Positions 1 through 11,907 of a stretch of DNA of 64,000 nt are shown here, piece after piece (position 1 is the stretch's first letter; every line of letters begins with the position of its first letter). The stretch comes from Allacma fusca. Its lineage: Eukaryota; Arthropoda; Collembola; Symphypleona; Sminthuridae. Where the stretch lies: assembly GCA_947179485.1 (NCBI GenBank), contig OX359245.1, positions 70,233,067 through 70,297,066 of the forward strand. Direction: 5' to 3'. The notes beneath the pieces were generated by a model. It did not search any database. It was given only the letters and a program-made list of their open reading frames with translations, and was not told the DNA's origin. A program made the translations under genes and the position numbers.

Positions 1-64
1 AGATCAATTCGGGAATCGTCTCAAAAGTAATTTCCCAGGAGGTAAACCTTGTGGAATTGATGTC

Positions 65-2845
65 ATGTCAATGGTGCGAACCATGGAGGAGAAGACGATG
101 TCTGCTGCAAAGGACGAAAATCGAAGACATAGCGACAAAGTGAGCAGCTATGATTTGGAAGGTCGCGAGGATGATGGAAATGGTAACAAGACTGGAAGAG
201 TGTCAATCGAATTATTACGGACTACCGAACAAGGAAATTCCTTCCAACAAGCTGGCCTAGGGGGTGGACTGTCCCAACTCCGAACTGCTGATTCCCGCCA
301 CGTGGATTCCAGGCAGGGGGAGTTCCCACAAGGGGTAAAACATGACAGTTCGAACCGAACCTGGTTTGATTGGAGAGGAAAGAAGTCCGAAGGAACCGGT
401 GACACATTTCTCAACAAACAACCATTTCCGAATCAAAATGACCAAGACCAGCAGCAGATGTTTCCGTTTTTAACTTCTGGAAAGGTTTCATCACTGAAGA
501 CAGAAGACTGGGCTCTAAGGAAGAAAAATATTCCAGATAGTTCAGAGGAGAGGAAGTTCGCTTCATTGGAGGATTACTGGCGTCAGACTAAACTTGTAGG
601 TGCCAAGGAGAACAGGCCTAAACTTTTGCAATCTCCTATGAACACCGCAGAGGCAAGAAAGTTGCGAGGGGTAGAGTTAGGTGAGTCTTCTCAAAATCCC
701 CAGACTGATCTTGCAATTAATTTTGGGATTAAGGGAAGCAGCAAGGCTCCTCAGACCCGTCAACAGCAATTTTATGAAAAGCAACCAGAAGACCCACAAA
801 TGAATCCCAGGTATGAGTGGAAAACTGATCGACCGAATATTCCATTGAAATACCAATCGTCGGCAGATCCAGCCAATTGTGGAGCGGCTTCAATGGAACA
901 GGTAGCCCAGAGCTTGAAGACCATAAAGGAAATGTTCGCTGAACAATATGATCAAAGAGTAAGGGATGACTATGAACGATCTCGTATTGCTCCTCCAGAT
1001 GATACTAAAATCTTCATGACTAGGCAAACTATGATGAGAGACCTGCCAATATTTTCTGGAGAGCCGGAGGAATGGGCTGCCTTCATAGCGACTTATGAAC
1101 GTACTACAAAATCATGTAGGTTCTCCAATGAGGAGAACTTGGCGAGGCTTCAAAAATGTTTAAAGGGTTCTGCCAAAGAAGCCACAAGTTCGCTGATGGT
1201 TACTCCATTGAATGTCTCGGCCATCATTGAAACCCTCCGCTCGAGATTTGGTAAACCGAGAATTATTATTGCAAGATTAATTGATCGAGCTCGAAGTGCA
1301 TCATCCGTCAAAGAGGGGAAGTACGAATCCTGGACAAACTTCCACGATGTGGTGCGACCACTTGTGACTTCGATGACCAATCTCGATTGTCGCGGACATA
1401 TGAACAATCCTATGCTGATAGATGAACTTGTGGCCAAGCTTCCAGATTCAGCAAAAATGAAATGGGCCGAGTCAATAGACAATCTTGAGTCTGATCCGTC
1501 ACTGGAAGATTTCCGATGGTTCATTGAGCGACAGACGCAAATAATGAGTAACATCGTGACTTATGTCAAGGCTTCGGAATCTAAATTTCAAAAAGATTCA
1601 AAAGGCAAGGATCAACAAAAAACACCGAAGAAAGTCGCCGAAACGCTTCTAAATATTGAAGAAAATTTAAATTCTGCAGCAAAATCGGAGTCAACGAAAT
1701 CTCCACGGAAGAGACTTTGCACATACTGTAAAAACGAAGGCCATTGGGGATTTAAGTGTCCAGTTTTCGAACAAGATCCCATTAACACCAAATGGTCTGT
1801 AATTAAGCAGAAAAAATTATGCTGTGGTTGCTTACGTCCGGGACATTCAGTCAAAGAATGTAAAACTAAACGTAAGTGTACCAACGAAGGGTGCAAATTT
1901 AATCACCATCCATACCTCCACTCCGATATGAAAACAACCGAGAATTTTGAAAGTTCAAGTCCAGCAAAGTCATTAGAGAAGGAGCAAGTTTCAAACATTC
2001 TGACTGGGAAAGAGAAACCTAAGGTACTTCTTCGAATTGCACCAGTTCTGATCAAAGGGCCTAAAAATGAGGCTATTGTCTACGCACTTTTTGACGAAGC
2101 ATCAACTTGTACCTTAGTGGACCAATCTCTTGCAGATAAGTTTGGACTTCGAGGAATGCTGGATCCTTTACACATGCGGTTTGCACGTGGTCTAGAGGCT
2201 GATGATGACTCTTCAGAACGAATTAAATTCTCCATAGCTGACCCCAAGACCAAAGAATTCTTTCCAATTGAGGGTGCTCGCACTATTAAAAGATTGAATT
2301 TACAATCTCAGTCACTAGATGTCCCGCTGATACGCAAGACTTGGAGATATCTTCTGGACAAAGGTGTTCATTCATATGCTAATGTCAGCCCGCATATAAT
2401 TATTGGTCATGACAATTATTCCTTGATAGTACCTAGACAAATTATTGATGGTCCACCGAACGCTCCTGTAATGACAAAAACTAAACTGGGTTGGTTAGTA
2501 CATGGTCCCATGTCACAATATAAGCAAAAGGTGGTAAAAGAACAAACTAATCTTGTCAATGACTCAGACCCAGCCGGAGATTTGCGCAAATTGATGGAGC
2601 ATTATTTTTCAATTGAGTCATTGGGAATTAAATTATCTCCTTTCCGTCCATCTCAGGAAGATGAGAGAGCCCTTGGAATTTTAAATCGTACTACCAAGAG
2701 AATAGGGAAGCACTTCCAAACTGGGTCGCTGTGGAAAGAAGATGGTTTGGAATTATCGGAGAGCAAAATGGCGGCTGAGAGGAGACTTCGATCGATAGAG
2801 AAGCGAATGGACAGAGATCCTAAATTCGCTAAAGAATATTGTTAA
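65..2845 (+). pseudogene. BEL/Pao retrotransposon gag and protease region
   Basis: A 926-codon open frame from a BEL/Pao LTR retrotransposon polyprotein. It has a long hydrophilic N-terminus (residues 1-310), then a DUF1759-like gag core (about 313-475, beginning near LPIFSGEPEEW). Cysteine/histidine zinc knuckles follow: CTYCKNEGHWGFKC near 552 and CCGCLRPGHSVKEC near 585, plus a CNEGCKFNHH cluster. A DUF1758-type aspartic protease begins near residue 655. Its active-site segment reads LFDEASTCTL, with Ala where family members usually carry Gly, so protease function is doubtful. The frame stops at 2845, but homologous polyprotein sequence resumes at once in another frame, so this is a frameshift and not a natural end. 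The 5' LTR and primer site lie outside the window. Family assignment is confident from domain order. Marked pseudogene because the downstream polyprotein is broken in several places. Confidence 0.85.
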
Positions 2846-3837
2846 AAATGGAACATTTTTTACAACAGGGTTATGCACGAGCTACTACGTCTGATGAATT
2901 AGCTACTGGAGGAAATAGGTTATAGTTTCTTCCACATTTCGCTGTTGTTTCACCTCGGAAGCCGGACAAAATGAGACTTGTTTTTGACTGTGCGGCAAAA
3001 AGTCATGGAGTTTCTTTAAACGATGCCCTTATTACAGGACCGGATTACCTCACGTCACTTCCGAAGAATTTATTTAATTTTCGTAGTCACCCAATTGCCC
3101 TAACTGGGGATATTAAAGAAATGTATCCTCAAATTAAAATTATTCCAGAGGATCAATTTTCTCAATGTTTCTTGTGGCGCGGTATGGAGAGAGAAATGAA
3201 CCCAAAACTTTTCTTGATGACGAGTATGATGTTCGGCACTAAATCTTCTCCAAGTTCGGCGCTGTTTGTAAAAAATCAAAATGCCCAAGATTTTTCCGAA
3301 CAATATCCAGAAGCTGCTGAAGCAATAATTAATAACCACTACATGGATAATTATCTCGATAGTTTCCAGACCGTAGAAGAAGCCATGAAACGTTATGAAG
3401 AGGTATTCAAAATTCATTCTTACGGAGGATTTCACATGTGTGGTTGGAGTACCAACTCCAAGGAGCTGTTAAGCCAAATTCCTCAGGAATTGACAACCGT
3501 GGATAAAAAACAGTGGACAATCGAGGCTGATATTCCAACAGAAAGAATTTTAGGAATGGTTTGGAATCCCAACACTGACCAATTCACGTATGATTTAAAT
3601 TTCTACAAAGTACGACCCGGGATTTTGGATCAGAGTGAGGTCCCGACAAAACGTGATGTGTCAAAAGTCGTCATGGCTATTTATGATCCATTGGGGATTG
3701 TAAGTCACTTAACTGTAGCCAGTAAAATTCTCCTGCAAGACGTCTGGAAACAGAAGACTGATTGGGACGATGAGATTGATGAGAGTCAGAAGAATCAATG
3801 GACAGAATTTATCAAAAAAATTAATTTAGAAAATTGA
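2846..3837 (+). pseudogene. Pao reverse transcriptase and A17-type region, broken
   Basis: Continuation of the BEL/Pao polyprotein in a shifted frame. Between 2846 and 2970 the Pao-like reading (motif QQGYARATTSDEL) is interrupted by an in-frame TAG at 2923-2925. The reverse transcriptase then stays open from 2971 to 3837, with the LVFDCAAKSHGVSLND and LTGDIKEMYPQI blocks. The catalytic box reads HYMDNYLDS, where Pao enzymes normally have two adjacent aspartates; here the second is Asn. The C-terminal third (RILGMVWNPNTDQF, then KVVMAIYDPLGIVSHL) is the segment Pfam calls Peptidase_A17. The frame stops at 3835-3837, and the RNase H follows in another frame. A frameshift, a nonsense codon and a replaced catalytic residue together argue for a dead copy. 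Confidence 0.85.
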
Positions 3838-4200
3838 AATTCCCAGATGTTACCTATCTGATATTGGTTCTGTCCACGGCATCCAGCTTCACGTGTTTAG
3901 TGACGCAAGTTCAAAGTCATTTGCAACGGTAGCATATTTTCTAGTTGACTATGGAACCACTAAAGACACCGTACTAATTATGGCCAAGAGCAGGGTGGTA
4001 CCTTTGAAGCCGACCACACTGACAATCCCGAGGTTGGAACTGGAAGCAGCGGTACTATCTACCCGAATTGCTCAGACAATCATAGATAGTCACAGTCAAG
4101 AAATTAAATGTACTGTGTTCTGGACTGACTCACAGGTGGTTTTAAAATGGATACGGTCAGATGCGTCAAAGCATCAAGTTTATATTTCCAATAGAATCGG
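3838..4200 (+). pseudogene. Pao RNase H fragment
   Basis: RNase H part of the same element, with its clearest open stretch at 3893-4213. The acidic active-site residues are visible in FSDASSKSFATVAYF, in IPRLELEAAVLS and in FWTDSQVVLKWI. The domain is cut off at about 4197: the next bases already belong to the middle of the integrase in another frame, so the RNase H C-terminus, the zinc-binding module and the first integrase aspartate are missing. This is an internal deletion combined with a frame change. Confidence 0.8.
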
Positions 4201-5046
4201 ACGTCATCACTGACAACGGATTCGTGCATTCAAGCCTTAAGACGTTTCATTGCCCGGAGAGGAGCTCCAGATAAAATACTGAGTGACAACGGTACTAATT
4301 TGAGGGGAGCTTCAGTGGAATTGACACAAGCCATCAAAGATCTGGATCAGGAGAAGATTGCTGTCAAGTGTGCCAAATTGGAGATTGAGTGGACATTTAT
4401 TCCACCATATTCACCTCATATGGGGGGAGCCTGGGAGAGGCTCATTGGGTCCATTAAAAGGTCACTAAAAGCTGTTCTTCAGGAAAGATGTCCTCCTGAA
4501 GAAACGCTGCGAACATTGTTTTGTGAAGCGGAGGCAACTATTAATAATCGCCCATTGACCCACGTACCCATAGATGTTGCGGATAGTGAAGCGTTGACCC
4601 CTATGCACTTCTTGATTGTTAATAGCCTCAGAAACGAAGAGAAGATTAAAGCCCAGGTGCCACCAGGGAAATTTGACGACAGTGACTTGATCCCTACTAA
4701 GCAATGGAGATATGGGCAGAGGTTAACGGACTGTTTTTGGAAGAGGTGGGTTCGGGAATATCTGCCAGTACTCAACAGGCAGGACAAGTGGTTCCGATCG
4801 ACAAAGCCTATTCAAGTTGGAGACGTTGTCATTATTGCTGATGATAATGCCATTAGGAATCAATGGGAAAGGGCTAGAGTAGTGGAAGTGCATCCTGGAA
4901 CTGATGGTGTCATCCGAGTAGTCACTGTGAAGACAGCCGGAGGGAGTATTTATAGAAGACCGGTTCATAAGTTGTGCATTCTCGACTTAAATAATGATGG
5001 CAAGGGTTACCCCTTACCAGGGGGAGCATGTCGTCGAGAATGCTGA
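4201..5046 (+). pseudogene. Pao integrase C-terminal half plus DUF5641
   Basis: Integrase of the BEL/Pao element, entered abruptly at about 4201 (reading SSLTTDSCIQALRRFIARRG). The second aspartate lies in ILSDNGTN and the catalytic glutamate in HMGGAWERLIGSIKRSL. The first aspartate and the zinc module are lost in the deletion at about 4200. The last ~100 codons match the DUF5641 tail typical of BEL/Pao elements (GQRLTDCFWKRWVREYLPVL, then VGDVVIIADDN). The frame ends at 5046 with PGGACRREC, a usual style of end for these polyproteins, so this stop may be natural. Confidence 0.85.
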
Positions 5047-5288
5047 ATAATGCCTCTAGCATTGATGGTACATATATTGAACCAGAGGCTAAAATTACGA
5101 CTGGAGTTACTGAAGCGTTAGAGTTGCAGAAAACTCCAGATGTTCCTATGCAACACATAACCTTACACGAAGTTACCAAGGAATGTAAGAATGCGAAGCT
5201 ATTGGACGAGAAGTTGCAGCAGCCAATCAAGAAGGGAGATGAAAATGGCAGAGCGAGTGATCAGCCAATCAGCTTCGAACGGAGATAA
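5028..5288 (+). CDS. small ORF overlapping the integrase end
   Basis: An 86-codon frame that overlaps the last 19 bases of the integrase frame in another phase and runs to 5288. The product is hydrophilic and Lys/Glu-rich, with no domain I recognise. It sits between the polyprotein and the putative 3' LTR, where some BEL/Pao elements carry an extra frame. It could equally be chance or a broken polyprotein tail. No functional claim. Confidence 0.25.
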   Translation: MSSRMLNNASSIDGTYIEPEAKITTGVTEALELQKTPDVPMQHITLHEVTKECKNAKLLDEKLQQPIKKGDENGRASDQPISFERR

Positions 5289-5339
5289 AATGGGGTGAGG
5301 AAAAAGGACTGGCATGGCGGATCTGGAATGGAAGTTTCC

Positions 5340-5802
5340 AAGTCATCCAAGGAGGAAAGAAGTGTCCGAGAAGGGCTCCGAAAGAAAAAGAAAGCGTGAC
5401 AAGTTTTGTGTTTCTCCAGTTTATAAGAAATTCGAAGAGTTGAATTTGTACACTTTACAATTAATTTTATGACAATCAGTATTATTAAAAGTGCACATTT
5501 AATTACAATTAATTATAAATAGGCTCAAAGTAAAATAGCCATTTTGTGGAAGTTATGTACATTTATTAATTATTGTTTGAAACTATTTGACCAGTTACAG
5601 GAAATTCAGGAAATAAATCTCCATTTTAAAATCTATGGAAGTATGTAACTCTGTGGTCCGGAATAAATAAATATTCTCATGTTGTTGAAAATGCTCTGTA
5701 TTTTTAAGTTTGATTTTACGAGAGCTATCGAAGGCAAGGTCGTGTCGTACCTTGAAAACTCACAGACAATTTTACTTAGTAAAAATTGATTATAGAAAAC
5801 AC
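5340..5802 (+). repeat. polypurine tract and putative 3' LTR of the Pao element
   Basis: Purine-rich runs at 5345-5395 precede a stretch beginning TGACAAG at 5397 that would suit an LTR start. AATAAA-like signals occur near 5663. AT-rich sequence ends near 5802 in ACACA. With the 5' LTR outside the window the pair cannot be compared, so both borders are guesses. Confidence 0.3.
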
Positions 5803-5849
5803 AACTATAGTTTATATACTATTATATTATAATTATATTTTATATTGAG

Positions 5850-6194
5850 CATTCGAAAAGTATTAACTGTATTGCTGGAAGATCATTTCTGAATTTCCCT
5901 GCTGAGTAAAATGTCCCTGCTTGGAGGTCATCAACGATTTTCAAAAACCCTGTTGGCAAAAATAATTTCCCTGCAAGTCATAAAATCCCTGCCAAAAAGG
6001 TCCACCAATCTAAAAATCCCTGTTTGCCTAACAAATTCCCCGGAAACACGCTAACAAATTTGAAAATACAAGATCAGCGATGTTTAAAATCCCTGTTTGT
6101 AAAATAGAATCCGTACCATTTGTGATTTCCCTGCCTGAAATATTTTTTCCCCTGGGAAGAATCTTCCAGTCTTCCCACAAAAATCCAATTACTG
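5850..6194 (-). mobile_element. degenerate hAT-like MITE, CAGGG family
   Basis: Minus-strand copy of the family best defined at 32070-32519. It contains repeated AATCCCTG/TTTCCCTG motifs every 25-45 bp. Its left end resembles the family terminus (CTGGAAGATCATTTC), and its right end (GTCTTCCCACAAAAATCC) matches the other terminus. The terminal ten bases are mutated and I find no target-site duplication. Confidence 0.6.
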
Positions 6195-7030
6195 CCCATT
6201 CCCTCTCGAATATATGATTGGAAAATTCCGGTGTTTTCTTTCCGACTAAGAGTATCAATAATCTCGTTCGAAAACGTAAAAACTAAGATTTGTAATTACA
6301 TATTAAATCCCTGGGCATGATCGTTGCTACATCTAATACTATTTCAACCCAACAAATGAGACGGGGTACACAAGGTGTGGAAACGGAGACAGGTACAAAA
6401 TATTTGGAAACCGAAACTGGGATGTGTTTGGGTATTTTTACTATTTCCCTGAAAAAACGGTACTTAAAATATTGTTGGCGCCGGGACGGATCGGGACATT
6501 TAAGGAATGCACAATGCAACTATTTTAGCCCCATGACAACCACTGGACAATAAACACTTCAGAATGTTATATACATACATATATATGTACATTTTTAATG
6601 ATGTCAAAAATCTAGAGACATTTGAGTTTTTAACAAACACTTTTAGTGTTCATAATTTATAGTTTCTGAGTGAAGGGAACGCCTCTGATAAAGTAGAAGT
6701 GGGACGATCCAAACATTATGCAAAACGATTGAGCAAACAAGGCAGGTAATGCAAACAATAACAAATTGCAAAACATTTAAAAAAAAGTTCCTACGACGAA
6801 GGGAACTTTACTATTCCTTTAAAAGCTATTATATATCCACTTAAGAATAATCCTTATGAATTACCCGCCTGGGCATGGAGTTTGTGGCTATTAAAAATTC
6901 GCGCACTAATCTCTTAAGATCAGCGCGCCAGATTTAGGCATACAATAAGTCTCCACGACTGGGCTTGATTCCTGAGACATTTGTAGCCTCTACAGTCTAT
7001 ACTCATACTCACACTACCAGCTACCCAAGT
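6195..7030. other. stretch without a recognised gene
   Basis: Short frames near 6283-6553 lie on both strands and look non-coding. The segment 6600-6830 (ending GTTCCTACGAC) has a diverged relative at 9130-9330, so it is dispersed-repeat DNA. Confidence 0.5.
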
Positions 7031-7036
7031 AACTGT

Positions 7037-7063
7037 CCCTGTGAAGCACAGGGCTGCTACTAG
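7037..7063 (+). mobile_element. Helitron-like 3' terminus
   Basis: A 7 bp stem hairpin (CCCTGTG AAG CACAGGG, 7037-7053) is followed after six bases by CTAG and then T, the arrangement expected at a Helitron 3' end. The upstream 30 bases (ACTCACACTACC...) are shared with the minus-strand copy near 56.5 kb. The 5' TC end was not located. Confidence 0.5.
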
Positions 7064-7204
7064 TCGCTCTCTACAATACTGGCCGAATCCTGCTGTTATA
7101 TGTTAATTTAAAGCTTGTCGCGCTCATTTCAGTAAAAAGCAAGTCGCTATGCAGTATACTATTTCACTATATGGCCGAGCAAGCCGGAGGTATATACTGC
7201 AAGC

Positions 7205-7290
7205 AAAAGCCGAGAATAGAAGCACAGCCACAGCGAGCTGAAAAAGCTCTCCTCTGCTACACAGTTTCAGCTCGCTGCGCTTCTCGGCTA
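7205..7290. repeat. imperfect inverted repeat
   Basis: Arms at about 7205-7242 and 7265-7290 (AGCCGAGAA...GCGAGCTGAAA against TTTCAGCTCGC...TTCTCGGCT) form an imperfect hairpin, probably part of a small MITE. A 62-codon frame across it appears to be a by-product. Confidence 0.45.
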
Positions 7291-7581
7291 TATACTATAT
7301 ACCACCTGCTGCCATTCTACTGGAAGCTCAATAGAGATGACAATACAAAGCAATTTTAGATTCTAAAATTTCTTAATATTGTACGCTCTACTGAGCTTCC
7401 AGTAGTGGGGCTTCTGTTCGGGACGGGACATATATTGGAGGCATTCTTATACAAATAGTGGAATTGGGAGCATTTATTTTAAGACTGGAATTATAATCGG
7501 GATCCCGAGGTTTTCGGAACGGGATCGGGACCAAATTTTTGTCCCCATGTTATTTCGGGACTAAATCGGAACGAACCTTTT

Positions 7582-7608
7582 TAATAATAATAATAATAAT
7601 AATAATAG
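7582..7608. repeat. (TAA)n microsatellite
   Basis: About nine TAA units in a row. Confidence 0.95.
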
Positions 7609-7724
7609 GCACACATGGGCGCATTTTATTCTTGCACTTGAGATTACTCATCATGCTATACACAATTTTTCTAACTTGTGAGGTTACAACCGAGAAGCTT
7701 ATCCCGGCTCTCGTCGGTTTATAG

Positions 7725-8360
7725 AGGGTTGGGAATCATATGTACAGGGTGTCGTACACATTTCTTCCCCTTAAGCACGTAGGCACAGAGCTAGACTAGT
7801 GGGACAAACACCCCTCAGTCCATTCCTCCCATTGAGGGAGTATATCACTAGTCTTTGCTTCAACCGAGGAAATGTAGAGTAGGAGAAATTGGGAGGGAGA
7901 GGTTTTTGGGTTAAGAAAATTAACGGACGCTCATTTGACTGGAATGTCTAGCGAGCATTATAGATGGGCAGCTTCTCCTGATTCCTCTCCGTCTAAAGGA
8001 TGTCCACTGCTAGTTCCCCTTGTGCATCCAGGCCATGGTTCCAGTCTTCAGAGTGCAAGCCCCTTTCATGGCATTCTCCTCACCCCACCTAAAGCTATAG
8101 TAGAAGATAGAAAGAGCAGTGGAAATTATTCGAAAGTATCAGAGCTTTACTGTATCGAAACCGACTCCAGCCGCAACGAACGGGACGCTCTGACAACTCA
8201 GCCACCACTGCGTGGCTGGAACGAACCTTTTTGTCCCGAGGATTTTGGGATGGGAGAGAATTGTCGACGGCACAACAAAATTGACCCCAGTAGAAGCCCT
8301 ATCCAGTCTAGTTCCCAAGCGAAATTTCATCTATTAAATCCAGATCGTCGTGTCTCTTAG
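7725..8360. other. GC-richer stretch, no recognised gene
   Basis: Less AT-rich than its surroundings. A 141-codon frame lies at 7935-8360 on the plus strand. Its product (Ser/Pro-rich, no domain recognised) and the overlapping minus frame give no coding signal I trust. It may be part of a retroelement untranslated region. Confidence 0.3.
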
Positions 8361-9069
8361 TCTGTGTATCGGCATTCAAATTTACAGTGAATGTTCTACT
8401 CATATTTGACATGGTTACGGAATTCAATTCTATCTCCATGCATTACAATTGCAATCTGATTATTTGGTCAAATCGAAGCTGAAAGGTCACTATGCTCTAT
8501 CATTCAAACTAAATGTATATACTTTCTAATTTTCTGACCTTAGGAATTTGAAGAGAGGAGAATTTTAGTGACTGAACTTTGTACGCATAAATGTGGGATT
8601 CCTTTTATAGAAAATTTAACGGAATTGAAATTTTATAAATTACAAACCTTAACATCCACATTTGATCTTCATATCCCCTAAAATATTATTAGAAATAAGC
8701 GTTGATTTGTAGGAACCATGAATTTTAGTGACTCTAGCATGTGAAACGTGTTGCGCTACTACACTTTCATTTTTTCTATTTTAAATAGTCAGTGCGTCTA
8801 GTGTCGGAGACTTCAGTTACATTAGTACGGTACAATTGAGCTATATTATATTAGCTATGTATGAAAATATAAAAAATCATATTTAATCCGCACGTGTCAG
8901 CAAGGTCAACTAGCTTTATAAAACGAATTGTTAGTCTTAAAATTAATAGTTCACATCGAAGCGGGCTACTAACAATAAGCCTTCTCGAAAGGCCTTGATA
9001 TAGGGTATATGGCCATTTATGGTAGATCTTACGTTTGTGTACTCTCACAATTCTCACTCAAGTACTTGC

Positions 9070-9096
9070 CCCTGTGAAGTACAGGGCTTTTACTAG
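9070..9096 (+). mobile_element. second Helitron-like 3' terminus
   Basis: Hairpin CCCTGTG AAG TACAGGG (9070-9086, one non-paired position), then CTTTTA and CTAG followed by T. It parallels 7037-7063, with related upstream sequence. Confidence 0.45.
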
Positions 9097-9399
9097 TGTG
9101 ATATATATAATTACAAATATATTGCTTGGCAAAATATCTGAAGATATTCACGGTTTTAGCAAACTATTTTAAGGTTCATAATTTGCAGTTTGAGAGTTCT
9201 GTGCGGAAACAAACAGGAAATGGAACAAATCAAAGCTTATTAAGTACTACCGAGCGCACAATCAATGTAATGCAAACAACAGAGTTGGAGAGGATTTCAT
9301 AAAGCATAATAAGTTCCTACGACAAAGCTTTTTCCTAAATAGATATTATAAGAGTAAACTGAAATAACCTTAATTGTTAATACATTGAATGCAACAATT

Positions 9400-9890
9400 C
9401 CATAAATGAACTAGTTCCTTAGTTGAACGTTTCTGAAATATTTCAAGATTTGAGTGAACTTAATTGAACTCAAAATTTATCAACTTATGCAACGAATGAG
9501 TTTGAATTGAACGGTTTGGCAAATGCAACGAACGTGAATGTTTAGGTATGATTAAAAAATCTGAATTGAACTGAACGTGAGAACACGTATAACGGAACTC
9601 TGATTTAGCGTGTATGTTCCCGATGTTTAAACTTATTCAATCCAGCAGAGAGCTAAATATTTTCGGCAGATATTCCTACAAACTCCTGATTTTGAACTCA
9701 AAATAACATTGAAAACTAAAATGGGAACTTTAAATTGAATATTTATGTTTGAACTGAATAAATTGACGAGACGGATAATTTGATAGTGAATTGAACTTTC
9801 TATTTTAAAGTTAAATTTGAGTGGACGTGACTGAACTCGAGAATGCCTACACATTAATTGAACGTCCCAAAATAACAATTATAATTAATA
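9400..9890. repeat. element with iterated TTGAACT/GAATTGAAC motif
   Basis: The motif TTGAACT/GAATTGAA recurs many times across the segment. The 9415-9480 part (GAACTAGTTCCTTAGTTGAACGTTTC) recurs at about 62424-62480, so it is a dispersed repeat. Ends not defined. Confidence 0.5.
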
Positions 9891-10619
9891 TAATTACAAT
9901 TGGGTAATTCTTTCTTTCTTCTTTCTGGTAATTTTGACCAATCCCATACGCGACTAGAACAGAAATCCAGCATAAGCAAACGTTTTCTAAAAATAACTAA
10001 TAAATGTGGCAATATTTGACTAAAGCGCTGTAAGGTGATTACAAATTAATTTAACAGTCACAGTATACATAGCCACTAGGTGCTTTAATTGTACATAATC
10101 TGCATACAAGTAAACATTAATAGAGTCTGTATTTACTATTTAGATCTTATTTTTGATGGTTTGAGCATGTGTGTGTGCGTTGTTTTTACTTTTTTTACGC
10201 TTTTGACAATTTCGATGTTTTCAGATATTAAAAGAGTGAGCTACTGATAGCGAGATTTATGGGTGAGATATAATCAATTCTATTTCGACCAAAAATGTTG
10301 CACATTGTAGTCAACGGAATTTGTGGAAATATATTGGTACGCTTATGTCAATTGTAGTAGTGTTTTCGTGTCGGGGTGTGATCGGAGTGGCGGGGTTGTG
10401 ACCCATATGTGTATCGTTAAAAGGGGCGAAGCCCCCTCTTCTTTAATAACTGGGAAATAAGTACGTACAGCGCACTATTTCTTGGTAACGTTTATTTTAA
10501 TTACTTCTAAATCAACTATTTCTTTAAAGATAACCCTTATGTTGGAGAAATGTATTTTATTTTACAGCAAATACCATCAGAATACCTTCGGGGACAATTT
10601 TATGTCTCCCATTCCAGTA

Positions 10620-10870
10620 CCAAAATTAGAAAGATTGATTGTTTCTGACCCGATGTTGAACAGTCCCGTATCCGCGCCGAAAAGAAATCCAGTGTACACA
10701 AGCGTTCTCTAATAAATGTGGCATTATTTGACTATACAAAGGATTATAAGGTATGTAGACATGAATTTGCAACCGCCGTATACATTGCCACCAGGTAAGT
10801 TTGCATAATTGTAATGCTGCACTAGGCGGAGCTGCACAAGTTTGTATATACTGTAACATAGAGGGATGTC
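10620..10870. repeat. dispersed repeat shared with 34.6 kb and 16.6 kb
   Basis: 10735-10865 (GATTATAAGG...GCACTAGGCGG...GTGCAG/CACAAGTTTGTATAT) appears inverted at 34636-34765. The 10640-10740 part (TTCTGACCCGA...) has diverged relatives near 9950-10110 and 16620-16850. Confidence 0.6.
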
Positions 10871-11159
10871 AAAATACAATATACATATATATATGTATAT
10901 AGATGGAACCCGCACGAGAACCAAATGAAATATAGGTTTTTAATGTCCCTTGTGATAACTGGGAACCTTTTTGTCTACTCCAATATTATGAGCTACTATT
11001 TTATATTGAAAGAATTTATGTTATACAACAATAATGATATTAAAGAATATTATATGTCAATCACGTCCCAATTTAACGAAATACTTTTTAACTCCTACAC
11101 AATTTATATTTTGACTTATAATTTTACTAACTTTTTTCTCTAATTAATCATAATAGTTT

Positions 11160-11815
11160 TAATCTTGTAAGTGCAATTGAGTGAAGCAGGCTGTAGGTGC
11201 CAAATCGACCAATAAATTATTGATCTATCTATTTTCGAACAAGAAAAAACCGGATTCGTTTGGGTTAAAATATTATATTCATCCTACAATTCGGATAGAA
11301 TGTATTACGAGTGGACAAACCGTGATAAAAAGACGAGAACCTGCTTTGTCTTGTTCTTTATGAATCGACGAGACAGTACGAGATATCTCGCTTTTTTACC
11401 CAGAATAAGGGTTCCACTTAAACTTTTTAAGCCCATGTCAAACTGAAAATGGGTTGTTTTGCTATACCATTTGACCAAATAGTACGCATTACTTCCACGG
11501 TATATTGCTAGGCGTCTTCGTTTGACTTCTCAGAAGGTTTTATTATTCAAGTTCTATTATCAAAATTAAAAAATAACTATTTTGTATATTTGTATATTAT
11601 CTCATCAGAACTTGCGTGGGCCTCTAATAATTGCATAGATTTCAACACAAAACCAGTTTTTGACCGGTCTGGTTTGTCTTTTTCAGTGCTTACTCGCGCC
11701 ACCTTCGTTCTAATATTTTCTTCAGAAACAAGAATTGTAAAGCCAAAGAGATACGTATTTCTAGTGTTTTTAACAAGCACAAAATTTCTATCACCTAATT
11801 GTCAAATCGCATAAT
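11160..11815 (-). repeat. duplicated ~650 bp segment with a 67-codon frame
   Basis: This block has a full inverted relative at 32750-33400 and a partial direct relative at about 17290-17715. It contains a minus-strand frame (11780-11577) with the core KVARVSTEKDKPDRSKTGFV. The 17667-17464 frame and a broken plus-strand frame at about 32865-32960 share that core almost unchanged. No domain is recognised. It lies just downstream of GR gene A, and the equivalent lies downstream of copy B. It could be a relic exon, a small gene or a transposon piece. Confidence 0.6.
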
Positions 11816-11907
11816 AAGTTTATTTTAAATTTTAATAAATTAGTTTCGTGTATAGTTTTCACTTCAACTGACTGTAGTAATTATACAAATTATGCATATT
11901 AAGTATT

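Noticed and set aside
6283..6553. 78-codon frames on both strands
   Set aside because: Complementary frames of the same DNA with motif-iterated repeat content; no domain.
7935..8360. 141-codon frame as a gene
   Set aside because: No domain, no hydrophobic pattern, competing frame on the other strand, and it lies in repeat-like GC-richer DNA.
10400..10445. hairpin GGGGCGAAGCCCC as a terminator or riboswitch
   Set aside because: Short GC hairpin without a neighbouring gene in a eukaryotic context; no basis for a regulatory call.
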